Below are positions 9,946 to 20,853 of a stretch of 64,000 nt of DNA, piece by piece. Location of the stretch: contig CM049312.1 in NCBI GenBank assembly GCA_026874595.1, positions 49,605,429 to 49,669,428 on the forward strand. Reading direction: 5' to 3'. The notes beneath the pieces were generated by a model that had not been told where the DNA came from, did not search any database, and worked only from the letters and a program-made list of their open reading frames with translations. The position numbers and the translations under genes were made by a program. Source of the stretch: Sipunculus nudus (taxonomy: Eukaryota; Annelida; Sipuncula; Golfingiida; Sipunculidae). Each line of letters begins with the position of its first letter. Position 1 is the first letter of the stretch.

Positions 9946-12456
9946 TCAGGTAGCTGAAAAAGGCATTTTCGGCTGGAATACGGCCGGTGTTTGCTTGATC
10001 ACTGCGGGCTCCGCCGCGATTTTTAGGGGTCGGCCGACTGCGATCACCGAAACCTGTTCTTAATTCAATGATTTTTCAATGGTGATTTTTGAGGTCGCAG
10101 AGCTCGTAAATAGGTCGCCCGTAGATCGCTCGGGCAGCGGCCAACATGCGATCGATATTCGGGCTGCAAACCGACGATTTAAGACGCATTTTTGCTTTAA
10201 AGTCGAACGTGCTGCGAGCGGTCCCCCTGCTGGTGTCGGGAAGCCGTTGGGCGGCTACTGCGGCGTCTGGCCGGGCGCCTCCTGTCAACTCAGCTTCCAG
10301 TTCATGCTCCGATGAAGCGGTTTCAGGCTCTCGTGCCACCTTCTTCTTAGGAACAGGTTGTCACAGGTTGACTGCTGAAAACGATAGTTATTAATGTATT
10401 TTTACATGTGACTCAGTTTTCTAACCCTGCCCTGTACTTTCCCCGGGCCAGAAGGGTCCTGTAACCTTAAATCCCTGATCAGATTTCAAGTTTTGACTGA
10501 GTGCAGTGGACCATGTCAGGTCCAGCTTTTCAAGGCCCAGTATATTCATTGGGTTTTAACTGTTGTCTCCTTTCTTTTTTCTGCTGGGCAAGAATCCCCT
10601 TTCTCCCTGTCACAAGTCCTTTCTTATGCCCCAGTAATCACATAACTCAAAGTGAGGCTGTAATTTTTGTTGTGTCTTGGTGCATGAGGAATTTTGTGTG
10701 AAAGTCAGAGTTAGTCTGTGAACCTGGAACCGAGAGGTTCACCTGTGAGCTGAACTCAAAAATGCTCCAAGCATGATCATAGAAGTGAAGTCAGAGGACA
10801 TTTTGCCAAATGAACAATGGTAACCAACTCTCTACCAAAACTGTACAGTATCATGTGACTGAAGTGTTTAATACTTGGCACTGCATAACTCTACCAAAGC
10901 AGCAAAAATGTTGGGAAACCAGGCACTGGAAGTCACCTTGTGAGGGATGGTTTCAATGACAACCCAACGCAACCACTAACAACCTGTGACAACAGACGTT
11001 CCTCAAACTTTGACCTAATATTGGTGAGACTGTTACAATTTTCCTTATTGCATTGTAAAGGCACTGTATTGCAGCCTCGTAAGAAGGTGAGAACGTAACT
11101 GGTTGATATATTTCATTACTATCATTTTTACTTCATTAACTTGTGCCGTGCCCTGTTGAATTTAATTGGTCTTAAAATAAATCCTATATGTACTTCTAGC
11201 TTTTTCTGTCTAAATACTCCCTTCTTGTGACACATTTCTCTTGGGAAGATTTTGTTGCGAACCGTAAACATTAATTAAGGGTTTTATTTGTCTTCAGATA
11301 TTGCACTTTTGGGATGGTCCCTCTGTCACTAAGCTTGGTACCCGTAGTCGTTCCTGGTCCAACTTTATATCGCCGTCAGCTACCAGCCGAGCCAATTTAT
11401 TGAAATTCACTGTATATAGTCAATACAAAAAAAATTGTTATATCTGCTGTCTTAGTTGTTTGTTCATTGGTGTGCGTGTGAGTGCTTGGCTATTCTTAGG
11501 CATCCTTCCTTAATGTTTCAAACGAACCTGGCCACGGGCCAGAGTAACCCGGTGACACAGGTTTCTTTGCTCCCTTGGTCTTCTTTGGCCACATTTTAGC
11601 TAGCCGCTATTACTTAGTACCTGTGCAGTGCTCTTCACTCTGTCAGACTTAGGAAATATGATGTAACCAATTTTTTATTTCCCATATATATACTCGAGGC
11701 GCGGACGTCGGAGGACGTTAGGCAGAACATCGGTCGGAGCCCGTCCGAGCGTCGCCAGGGGGTCATGCGGGCATCGACCAAATGACCATCGACCGCAACT
11801 CGGCCATTATGCCGGGCGGCCTTCCCCGACTACCTTTTGTTTACTGTTGGCCGACGGGAGATTTTTGATCATCATTATTCAATTGGCACCGCCCGTTCCC
11901 CGTCCAATATGTGACAGGTTAGATTTTAAAATACGCTCGACTTCCTGGCGAGCTTGGAATTCGGCGACTTTCTGGCGATCCACAAATTCGGCCGGAGGCC
12001 ATCGGATATGTGACGCAGGCTTAATAAATTTGAGGCCGTCAATGCGTTATGAGTTTTCCCCGATAATTGTAATATTTTGCCACTAATATGTGTAATATTT
12101 TTTATTCGCATGCGGATATCGAATGTCTCTGATTTATATGATGTCACTGATTTGTGTGATTTTCGCTTGTGAACATGAATTACCCCTCATTGGTGTGATA
12201 TTCGATATTCGTTGGTAAGTATAAAATATCTTTCCAATTTCAGTCCCATATTCTCTGCAGGGCCTTCATGCAAAAGCAAGGCTGCCTAATTTCCAATCTT
12301 AAAAAAACATATAATGAAGCATTATGCTTTGCATGATATTGCTTGTGCAAAATATAATTTGAACAGACATATATCAGATATCAGTCCATTTTCTTGTATC
12401 AAATGCAAATTCTGTCTTAACGAATGACAGGAATGTACTGTTGGTTATGTATAGCC
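9946..12456. other. Non-coding region with two CpG-rich patches
   Basis: Two patches (about 9950-10330 and 11695-12010) are clearly richer in CpG and in CGGCC/GATCG words than the AT-rich surroundings. Open frames on both strands overlap in each and fit no family I know. The remainder (10331-11694) shows no structure. The patches may be eroded GC-rich mobile elements or undetected exons. Confidence 0.35.
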
Positions 12457-12461
12457 ATGAA

Positions 12462-12592
12462 TGTTGTGTAATAGGACTCTGTGGAACAGCCCCGCTAGTA
12501 ACGTGTGCACAGGTTGGTGCTACGTCACCGCTTTCTGAAAAAAGTTATGAACATAGAGCCACGAGTTTTGTATATTTATGTATTTTATGACT
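12462..12592 (+). repeat. 5' LTR (131 bp)
   Basis: Begins TGTTGTGTAATAGGAC after the target duplication and matches 16822-16943 nearly throughout. It carries a 9-bp insertion (TATTTTATG) near the 3' end and has CTGAAAAAAG where the 3' LTR has CTGAATAAAG. The sequence just after it (TTAGTGACAGCGGG) is where a tRNA primer-binding site is expected; the tRNA was not identified. Confidence 0.9.
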
Positions 12593-12684
12593 TAGTGACA
12601 GCGGGTTTTTAACCCATAGACGTTTTTGAACGGACTTTTGGCCTGTCAATTTATTGGCGGAGTATCAGGACGACTTGCAGAATC

Positions 12685-13500
12685 GTGTGGGCGTCTGATT
12701 ACATGACCATGCTTGGATTTCAGCCGCCAGAGTGCTTTGATTTCCAGCATCCGGAGAACTGGCCTGAATTGAGGTTTAGCCGTTTTCGGATAGCCACGAA
12801 ACTTCATAAAGATGAGGCTGAAATACAAGTTCCCATGATATATGACATGGGAAAGGATGCTGAACGTGTTTTCAATACATTCACATGGGATTCAGCAGAG
12901 GATTAGAACAAATACGACGTTGTTGTTCGTAGATTCGATGACTTTGTTGTGCCTAAACACAATGTAATTCATCAGCGTGCATTGTTTTATCAATGTTTTC
13001 AGCGGTTCGGCGAGGCAGTCGAGGCATTAGTTAGACATTTAATTGTGTGAACTGGCCGAGTCGTGTGAATTTGGTCCTAAGGGAGAAGAAAATATTAGAG
13101 ACCGCATAGTTATTTGAATAAATGACAAGCAGCTCTCACAAGAACTACAGTTAAAATCTAATCTCAATTTGGAAGTAGCAGCACAGCTGTGTAGACAGAT
13201 TTATTCAAGGCTCAGATAGAAGAGCAAGCAGCAGCTGTTGCCCTTGATGATTTTCGTTCAGCCAGTAGAGAACAGAGTTCTTATGCTGCTAGTTTCAATA
13301 AACGTCGGGGAGGTCATCAGAAACGTAGTCGAGGTCAGGGTCATTCAAAATCGAGTAATAGTACTAGTAACAAGGCCACTAAACAGGAACAGGGAGCCTG
13401 TGGTAGATGCAACAAATTTCACAGAGTAGGCCATTATGCAGTAGTTTGTAAGACCAAGTCTGTACAGGAGGTGGTCGTACCTGAAGCTGACAACAATCCA
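12685..13500 (+). pseudogene. gag remnant of the Ty3/gypsy element
   Basis: The first segment (12685-12906) contains FDFQHPENWPELRFSRFRIA and VPMIYDMGKDAERVFNTF, the conserved start of Ty3/gypsy gag capsid domains. A TAG at 12904-12906 interrupts it; the same frame then continues with NKYDVVVRRFDDFVVPKHNV before further breaks near 13045. Near the end (about 13396-13460) a nucleic-acid-binding knuckle reads CGRCNKFHRVGHYAVVC, a CX2CX7HX4C spacing longer than the standard CX2CX4HX4C. Gag would form the retroelement particle in the cytoplasm. This copy cannot make an intact product. Confidence 0.85.
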
Positions 13501-13559
13501 AAATTACTGGGCACTGTTTCTGATGGCGTAGAAAGTACTGTTGACACTGACTGGAGAGT

Positions 13560-14438
13560 ATGACTTCACATAGAAGGAAAATTCCTCACTTTAAGAAATA
13601 TTTTGGAGCTGAAGTGATTGTGATATCAGAAAGAGCTTATCAGAGGCTTCGGTGTCCTCCGTCCCTAAAGCCGCCTAAAACAGTTCTGAGAAGGGTTGGT
13701 GAACAGTTACATTGTCTGGGGTGTTTTGAGACTAAAGTGAATTTTAGCGGGATTGTGTATAGAATGACGATGTATGCTTTAACACAAGCAAACAATTTGT
13801 TAAGCCGTAGTGCTACTGTAGCTATGGAACTGATTCAGTTAAACACACATGATATTGGTACAGAACAGGAAGTATTTGGAGACCTTGGTCATATTCATTG
13901 TGAGCCAGTAAAATTTAAAGTGAAGGCTGATATTCAGCCTTACAGTCAGAGCGTCGCTCTTAGAGTTCCGATACCCCTCTTACCAAAGGTGAAGGATGAA
14001 TTCGATCGTATGGAAAAAAGTGATGTCATCACTTAGATCACGGAACCTACAGAATGGTGCAGTCCTATTGTTTCAGTAGTGAGAAAGAACAAGAAAGATG
14101 TTCGTATATGTATAGACCTACGTAAACTTAACAAAGCTTTCATTCGAGAGAGATATATTCTCCCAACTCTGATGTCTTGCTCCCAAAGCTGGCAGGAGCT
14201 TAGATATTTCAAGCGGATTCTGGGCGATTCCGTCCCATGCAGACAGCATGAAGTTGACCACATTTATAACTCCGTTCGGCAGGTATGCGTTTCAACGTTC
14301 CCCTTCGGAATTACATGTGCTCCCGAAATATTTCAGAGAAAAATGACAGAGCTGCTGCAGAGTCACGAAGGAGTTATAATGTGCATGGACGATATTCTCG
14401 TGTTTGGCAACTCGATGGAACAACACGACGAAAGATAA
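13560..14438 (+). pseudogene. Protease and N-terminal reverse transcriptase remnant
   Basis: The protease part shows GAEVIVISERAYQRL, the segment that follows the active site in retropepsins. The catalytic Asp-Thr-Gly is replaced by Tyr-Phe-Gly (codons near 13590), so the protease would be dead. The RT N-terminus follows (about 13880-14036), then an in-frame TAG at 14034-14036. Beyond it come WCSPIVSVVRKNKKDVRICI and DLRKLNKA in the same frame. At about 14190-14300 the frame shifts: the catalytic motif-A aspartate region (LDISSGFW) lies in another frame. The original frame resumes at FPFGITCAPEIFQ, and the motif-C aspartates are present in CMDDILVFG (~14385). The stop at 14436-14438 ends this segment. 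Confidence 0.88.
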
Positions 14439-15230
14439 AGAACGTGTCAGTTCCGTCTTGAGGTCTGGACTGAAACTGAACAGGTCAAAGTGCCTCCTGA
14501 GACAGGAGGGTCTTCAATTTCTGGGTCACTGGATGGGTATTCGACCTTCACCTGATAAAGTGAAGGTCAACTTGAAAGCACCTGCTGATATGACGGAGCT
14601 GAAAGGACTACTGGGAATGATCAACTGTCTGGGACGCTATGTGCCATATTTGGCGTCAGTCGCAAAACTGATGAATTATCTCTTGCGTTCAGACTCCGTA
14701 TGGTGTTTGGGCTCATCACAAGAAGAAGCATTTGCTTATGTAAAGAGAGCATTGACAGACGCTCCATCACTCGCCTTTTACGACGCAAACAAGAAAACGG
14801 TAGTTAGCGCAGATGCATCCAGCATTGGAGGCGTTCTACTCCAAGAGCACGGGACTTAGCTAAAACCTGTGGCGTTTGCTCGAGATCTCTCAGCAGCGCG
14901 GAGGCTAACTATGCCCATATCGAAAAGGAGTGTCTTGCTGCAGTGTGGGCCTGTGAGAAGTTTGCACAGTACCTGTGAGGCCTAGAGACATTTAAGCTAC
15001 AAACAGATCACAAACCACTGGTACCAATGATAAATGGGAAATACTTAGAACAGGCACCACTACGATGCCAGCGCCTTCTGATCAAGCTTATGAGATTTAA
15101 TCCTGAAGTTGTTCACATTCCAGGAAAGCCACTGTCAATTGCAGACACGTTGACAAGAAGCCCACTGGCAGAGAATACACCTTGTCAGGAGCTGGGTGCA
15201 GACATCGAAGCCTACATCAGTACCGCTTAA
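14404..15230 (+). pseudogene. RT connection and RNase H remnant
   Basis: Resumes in another frame with the RT thumb region (RSKCLLRQEGLQFLGHWMG, then ELKGLLGMINCLGRYVPYLA), then the RNase H domain with [11 protein letters not shown] (catalytic Asp, about 14810), [18 protein letters not shown] (Glu, about 14910) and TDHKPLVPM (Asp, about 15005). A stop at 14857-14859 and others near 14979 interrupt it. The end (PLRCQRLLIKLMRFNPEVVH, HIPGKPLSIADTLTR) is the typical RNase H C-terminus of Ty3/gypsy polyproteins. Confidence 0.88.
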
Positions 15231-15308
15231 GTTACCGGCCAATGTCACCTATGAAATTGAAAGAGCTCCAGAAAGCTACGGCTCAAGATCTGATAAGGCA
15301 CATTCAGG

Positions 15309-16493
15309 ATGCCATTGAGAGTCTACTTTGTTGTTAAAGACCATTTAAGTGTAGCCAATGGTTTGTTGTTGTTCAACGACAGAATTGTTGTTCCAGGTGT
15401 TATGCAAACTGAAATGCTTGACCGGATACATGATGGACACCAAGGAATCTTCCAGTGTAGAGAAAGAGAGCTAAATCTGGTGTCTGGTGGCCTTCTATGA
15501 ACAAGGAAATTCAGGACAAAGTTGACTCGTGTGAACATTGCCAAACGTATAAGCAAACATAACGTAAAGAGCCTTTGATAACGCCAATGCCAGAAACTAG
15601 GATTGGGAAACCATCGCCTCAGATCTGTGTGAAAACAAATAAGACAATTTTTAGAGAACAATTTTTCAAGTTTCAGAGAGATCGCATATCTGCCAGATTC
15701 AGCAGCCGGAACTGTCATATTGAAACTGAACTCCCTATTCGCTAGATCGGGAATTCCAGATCGCCTCATATCGGACAACGAACCACATTATGGTTCAGCT
15801 GAATTTGCTGACTTTGCCGCTTAGTATGGGTTTAATCACGACACAACAAGCCCATACAACCCACAAGCCAATGGGGCAGTAGAGCGAGCATTGGAAACTG
15901 CTAAGAACAGTTTAAGACAGGATGACCCATTCCTAGCACTGTTAGTATATAGTGCAACACCGAACACGGCAACTGGTTACAGCCCAGCGAAACTTATGAT
16001 GGGCAGAGAGATAAAAAGTACATTATCAGTACTTCCAAGGAAGTTGGAGCCTAATTGGCCTACTATGGCTAAAGTAAAAGAAAAGGACGCAGAGACAAAA
16101 AAGTGCCTGTGAATCTTACTACAACCGTAGGCACGGAGCCCGACCTTTGAACTCTATATGCCCTAGATACGCATGAAAACCGACAATGAAGATTTCTAGA
16201 CGAAAACAGGAAAAGTGTTTGGTCAGTATAGAGGTAGCAATAGGTCATACATGGTTCTCACAGAGCAAGGTCGCATAGTTCGTCGTAATCGTCGTCATAT
16301 CCGGCCCGTCGCAGATCAGAATGATCCCACAGACGCAAACGCAGGAGGACAACATAGCCCTCCATTAGACATACCACCCGCAGTGGATACTGGTATGTTA
16401 ACCAATGATCCGTCCTCAACATCTGCTCAATCATCAAGTGTGAACCCAACCGTGACAACACGATCAGGACGCCAGGTGAAGCCAGTTCAGTGA
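15309..16493 (+). pseudogene. Integrase remnant with GPY/F-type C-terminus
   Basis: The HHCC zinc-binding module is readable as RIHDGHQGIFQCRERE (15425-15475) and, in another frame, CEHCQTY (~15533). The DDE core survives in pieces: an aspartate region near 15620, SDNEPHYGSAEFADFA (~15770), and NPQANGAVERALETAKNSL with the glutamate (~15860-15910). A deletion or frameshift zone lies at about 15640-15700. The C-terminal part (16215-16493) has SYMVLTEQGRIVRRNRRHIR and ends TRSGRQVKPVQ, as in many Ty3/gypsy integrases. Numerous stops make it non-functional. The minus-strand open frame at 15323-15778 is a shadow. Confidence 0.88.
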
Positions 16494-16810
16494 CTGGATC
16501 TGTAATTGTGTTAGTCATAGGTACTATTAAGGCTTTATGAGCCAGAATAATGCCTTGCCTTAATAGCTGTCTGAGATGGACAGTCTACTCCAACTCAGTT
16601 CGCAGTTTATTAGTTTCCTTAATTTTCTTAACTCGTTTTATTAGACTTTCTGTATCCATGACCATATGAAACATACCAGTGTTTTATCCGGTGCACAGTT
16701 ATTATTTCTTCTGATGAGCATAGCAACCCTAAGTGCCAAATATAGACTTTTCTCTCTCGAGTGGCTTTATTATGGTAGCCTGGTTATGTATCTTGCCTTG
16801 TATAATTCTC

Positions 16811-16821
16811 AAAGGGGGAGA
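16811..16821 (+). promoter_or_regulatory. Polypurine tract of the Ty3/gypsy element
   Basis: AAAGGGGGAGA lies directly before the TG that opens the 3' LTR, the expected position of the plus-strand priming site. Confidence 0.85.
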
Positions 16822-16943
16822 TGTCGTGTAATAGGACTTTGAGGAACAGCCCCGCTAGTAACGTTTGCACAGGTTGGTGCTACGTCACCGCTTTCTGAAT
16901 AAAGTTATGTTCATGGCGACACGTGTTTTGTATATTTATGACA
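16822..16943 (+). repeat. 3' LTR (122 bp)
   Basis: Starts TGTCGTGTAATAGG and ends TTTATGACA, so it has TG...CA ends. It contains an AATAAA polyadenylation signal (within CTGAATAAAG) that is mutated in the 5' copy. The target duplication ATGAA follows at 16944. Confidence 0.9.
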
Positions 16944-17136
16944 ATGAATACGTGAAAGAAGATGATGAACCGATATGGTGCCTACATTGACGGCTCCATC
17001 CTTTTTAAATGTTCAACAGACAGTCCAGATAACGACCGGATAACCTTTTACGGTGGCATTCCATATGTACATATGCAGTAAGTATGCGTTATGTATGCAT
17101 ATGTAGAAATCGCGCCCATTATATTTTCTCAGAAAA

Positions 17137-18020
17137 CCAGTGACCTTAACCTTTATCTTCAAGGCTAAATAAGCTGAAATAAAAAACATTGTGCCCCATG
17201 ACTTTTAACATATTGCATATTTTTTTCTCGAAATTGTTTCAACCAAATTCTCGAATATGTTGGAAACTGGTGAATATGAACTTTATCTTCAAGATTAAAA
17301 TTTTGCTCTCAATGCTATAATATTTGAACCACTCAACATTTTCCATGAAATTTATAACATGAATTGTATCTATAAAAATCTTAGAAGAGGCCTAAAACCG
17401 GTGTCCTTGACCTTCATCTTCAAGGTAAAATCAGCAAACATAGATTTATTTGTAAACGCTATAACTAATATTTTGTGAAGTTTGAAAAGCTAGTTGTTTC
17501 TGTCAAAGTCTCGGATCAGTTCGAAAACTGATGACTTTGAATCTGGATCTTCTATTACAATTCAGCCACACTACAGCTTATGATTCCTAGGATTTTTTGT
17601 GAATGTGATGAATTTTGAAGCATGGCATATCCTTTCCTAGAAATTGATACACCAATTGTTTCAACCAAGCTCTTGAACTGGTGACCTTGACCATAATTTC
17701 CCAGACCAAATCAGTCGAAATAGAATCTTTAGTGAGCGTTATATCTTTTTAACACCACTTGATATTCTTTCTTGAAATCTGAATTGTTTCTACCAAAATG
17801 TTTGAAAAATTTGAAAACTGGCGACCCTCAGGAATCTTCAGAAATCTAGAATTTTATGAACTGGATAACGTGGCATGTACTACTTATTTTTTCCAATTTG
17901 ATAACCCAAATTTAATATTATAACCAAATGCTCGGAGAGTTTCACAAACAGTTTCAGAAATTTGTGAACTTGAACTTGATCTTTAAAGTCATTTATGTTG
18001 AAATATATGATTTCTGTAAC
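17137..18020 (+). repeat. Diverged ~130-bp tandem repeat, about seven copies
   Basis: A recurring phrase of the type GAAAACTGGTGACCTTGACC followed by TTCATCTTCAAGGTAAAATC appears near 17137, 17260, 17392, 17524, 17673, 17812 and 17950, with strong drift. A second shared block per unit is of the type TTTCTTGAAATTGTTTCAACC. Composition resembles the 34.4-36.5 kb array (both carry GACCTTGA words), but the two are not clearly the same unit. Confidence 0.65.
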
Positions 18021-18060
18021 CATAATTTTTTAAAAAGTGCTTATCCGTCCGACCACACTA

Positions 18061-18104
18061 CCCCCCACCCCCTCCCCCCCCCCGCCTCCCCCCCCCCCCC
18101 CCGC
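18061..18104 (+). repeat. Interrupted poly-C tract
   Basis: Over 40 bases almost entirely cytosine, broken by a few A, T and G. It is C/G low-complexity sequence; length is likely polymorphic. Confidence 0.85.
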
Positions 18105-18358
18105 CTCGCTTCAATCCTTGCATCCTCCCTCAACCCCTGCCGCCACAAATCAAGGTCCATGTTGAAGTGAGACATGGTACATCTGTTTTTGTTACTGCAA
18201 AAACAAACTTAATTCTAGTTTGAACGGCCCGAGATCATACCGGTACTAAACAACAACAACTGTGTTACACAATGTTGTAAAACTCAAACCAAAGGAGTGA
18301 GATGAGATGACGATGTGTCAACTTGAAAGAGTTCTCATTGTTGACGTTCAGGTAAATG

Positions 18359-18505
18359 CTATGTGGTAATTAATATATTAGAATCAATGTACTGAGCATT
18401 ATCTGATATGTGGTAATAAATATTGGCCTGGATTAGAATCAATGTACCGAGGATTATCTGATATGTGGTTATTAATATGGGCCTGGATTAGAATCAGTGT
18501 GTGTT
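18359..18505 (+). repeat. 55-bp tandem repeat, ~2.6 copies
   Basis: Units starting TTAGAATCAATGTACTGAGC occur at 18378, 18433 and (partial) 18488, each with ATTATCTGATATGTGGT. A partial unit precedes them. The array ends less than 30 bp from the splice donor of the exon at 18533-18657, on the intron side. Confidence 0.85.
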
Positions 18506-18532
18506 GATGTTTTTTGCTGAGAATTATCTTAC

Positions 18533-18657
18533 GACTGTGGCGCCCCTCCGATGCCGAACCCGACCAGACCCCGGAGAATCAACATCCAGACGAACGTCGG
18601 CGAGAAGGCACTCAGAATCCCGAAGTAGAAGGTGAAGGCCGAACACATGATGAGCTC
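18533..18657 (-). CDS. SVOP: SVOP-like transporter, exon covering TM3-TM4
   Basis: Reads in one frame on the minus strand as 41 codons plus two bases, including [18 protein letters not shown] and [20 protein letters not shown]. This matches the TM3-TM4 part of SVOP/SV2-type major facilitator proteins, where [10 protein letters not shown] is a family hallmark with the conserved TM4 arginine. SVOP is a 12-TM orphan transporter-like protein of synaptic vesicles. Borders are supported by the acceptor ATACTTGCAG before GAG (high-coordinate side) and the donor GTAAGA after TC (low-coordinate side). The exon is 125 bp, entered in phase 0 and left in phase 2. The next family block (VTLYAEF in homologues) was not found at lower coordinates, so later exons probably lie outside the window. 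Confidence 0.88.
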
Positions 18658-19164
18658 CTGCAAGTATTCATTATTATTATGTATAGATAGCACTGAAATT
18701 TGTTTTTTTATAGTTACACCATATTTTCTTTCACCCGATCATGCAATTATTATTAACATATCATTTATAATATAAATCATCTTCTCCTGTTTGCGGAATG
18801 AACAGATTTTATGCCGCAGATTTTATGCTTTCTGAGTAAAGGCGGTTTCACATCATGCGTCCGAACGAATTTTACGTCCGAACGAAATTTTGCTGTACGA
18901 ACGAAAAAATAAAATTCTTTATTTAATGTTGGTACATACACACCTAATCTGAACTATGCTATCCGAACGAAAATAATAGAAATGTTCTATTTTTTGTCGT
19001 TCGCATCGGACAAGAATGGATTCTTTTCACCTTCAACGCAAATGAGCTGGAACATTTATAAGCAGACTGGTTCATTTGTAAGTTATCTATTTGATATATT
19101 ATTCTGTGCAACAAAGAAATGTTGTTTCCTCACTACTGTTTTAAACTTTTGTGATAAAAAACAT

Positions 19165-20447
19165 AAAAACAGGGATAATTTTTTATTCAATTAAAATTCT
19201 TGGAATTTATTTTACTTACAATAATACTATTGACCAGAAATGCAATTTTGAAAAAGTTTTAACTTCCATCACTACAAGTTTAGAGAGATGGAATCGTAGA
19301 TCCTTGTCCTTTTTTGGACGAAAAACAGTTTTGAAAACATTTGCTATATAAAAAATCATGTATCCTTGTATGATGCAATCTCCACCATCTTGATTTCTCA
19401 AGGAGGTTCAAGATAAAATAAAGAGTTACTTCTGGAAGAATAAAAAGCCAAAAATAAAACAAACGACACTCATTATGGATTATAAAGATGGGGGTTTAAA
19501 GTTACCTGACATTGAACTTGTTTTGAGGTGCCAAAAACTTATATGGGTCAACAAATTAATTAATTCTTCGGATACACCGTGGAAAATTATACCTAACTTT
19601 TATTTGAGAAAGATTGGTGGTATTAAAAGTGTAAATTGTAATTTTGATAGAGCACGGATCCCTAAATACTTACCAACATTTCATAAAGATTGTTTAAATG
19701 CTTGGGCAACCTCTATTCGCACGATACCCATTAATCGAGTTACAGTGTTGGCCCAGCCGCTCTGGAATAATTACCTACTAACTAGAGAAAGAGCTTCCTT
19801 CTATTTTTATACTATCTCTCTCTAGACACGGATATAACTTTTTAAAAGACATTGTAGGAAATAATAATGAACTGATAAAATGGCAGGATTCAGGACTAGA
19901 GCTGAAGGAGTACATGAATTGGACCGCTGTCTTACATTCTATACCAAGAGAGTGGCTTAAACTGTTAAATCATGATATCCTTGAACAAAAAGATTCAACC
20001 AATGTACTTGACAAACCATGGTATTTAGAAAAGTTAAACGTCAGAACAATGTACAGTAATTTGGTGAAAGAAAAAGGAATTCGCCCAACTGCACAAATAC
20101 AGATACAAAAACTAGTGGGGACGGATATAGATTGGCAGTTAGTTTATGAGAGACCTTTTGAAACCACAATTGAAACAAAAACTAGAGAGTTTCAGTATAA
20201 AGTTCTGAACGATATTTTACCATTAAACGAAAAATTATACAGATGGAATCTTGTTGAAAATGATAGATGTTCATATTGTTCTATGAATGCTGAAACATCA
20301 GTTCATATTTTTTCAGAATGTGCTCAAAGTTGCTTAGTGTATAGTGAGATTTGTAATTGGCTTATGGAATTCGATATAAAAATGCCAGAAAATACAAAAA
20401 AAAATATGTTGCTAGGAGTTATCATTGAGACAACAGAGGATGTATAA
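19165..20447 (+). pseudogene. LINE ORF2 C-terminal remnant (RT thumb to zf-RVT)
   Basis: Three open segments in shifted frames. 19165-19351 includes IKILGIYFTYN and SLERWNRRSLSFFGRKTVLK, the RT C-terminal region. 19475-19825 includes MDYKDGGLKLPDIELVLRCQ, characteristic of L1/Tx1-type ORF2. 19914-20447 includes EFQYKVLNDILPLNEKLYRW and the zinc-binding motif CSYCSMNAETSVHIFSEC (CX2CX8HX4C), the zf-RVT domain. Stops and frame changes separate them (near 19350-19475 and 19825-19914). In an intact element ORF2 would copy the element RNA at a nicked target. The endonuclease and catalytic YxDD part are missing, so it is dead. Clade assignment is by motif resemblance only. Confidence 0.85.
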
Positions 20448-20853
20448 ATAAATCACTTGCTTCTTTCATACAAAAATATGGTTTTTAATTGCCGGGTTTC
20501 ACCAAGTGAACTGGCTCTACAAAAATATGCAGCAATAATATTTAATTTGGAACGTATTGAATAAAGTAGCAGAACAAAAAAAATAAATTGGAAAATCATC
20601 TTAAAAAGTGAGAGAAATTGAAGTCTTTCCTTTGATAGTACTGTAATATTCGTATAAAAAATTAATATATGATTATTTTCTATGTACTACCTACAGATGT
20701 AGGAAATCTGATTGTTTTTGTTTTTTTTGTGGTATGTAACGCGTATGTATCCTTTGATGTCTGTAAACTTCATGTATCGTCTTGTTAATTGCTTGTATGT
20801 AATATTGTGTGATGTATTGTTGGTATTATATCAATAAACGTATTAAAAAAAAA
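19165..20853 (+). mobile_element. 5'-truncated LINE (L1/Tx1-like) with poly-A tail
   Basis: A non-LTR retrotransposon 3' part in antisense to the host gene. It ends with TATCAATAAACG and a 9-base A run (20845-20853), a polyadenylation signal and tail. It starts inside the RT domain, so the 5' truncation typical of LINE insertion is evident. No clear target duplication was found; a run of G follows the tail. Confidence 0.85.

Larger units (their letters stand above)
12462..16943 (+). mobile_element. Ty3/gypsy LTR retrotransposon, complete but inactivated
   Basis: A 4.48-kb provirus-like copy with two short LTRs flanked by a 5-bp target duplication ATGAA (12457-12461 and 16944-16948). Internal order is gag, protease, reverse transcriptase, RNase H, integrase, the Ty3/gypsy (Metaviridae) order, with no envelope frame between integrase and the 3' LTR. 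All coding segments are broken by stops and frameshifts. The LTRs differ at roughly ten positions plus a 9-bp insertion, suggesting an old insertion. It lies 3' of the last SVOP-like exon found, probably in the following intron or downstream, in antisense to that gene. Similar elements are common in molluscs and are often misannotated as K02A2.6-like genes. Confidence 0.95.

Noticed and set aside
15323-15778. 151-codon minus-strand open frame
   Set aside because: Antisense shadow of the integrase region of the Ty3/gypsy remnant.
1-18532. Exons after TM4 of the SVOP-like gene
   Set aside because: No minus-strand stretch resembling the conserved VTLYAEF block or TM5-TM6 was seen; they probably lie outside the window.
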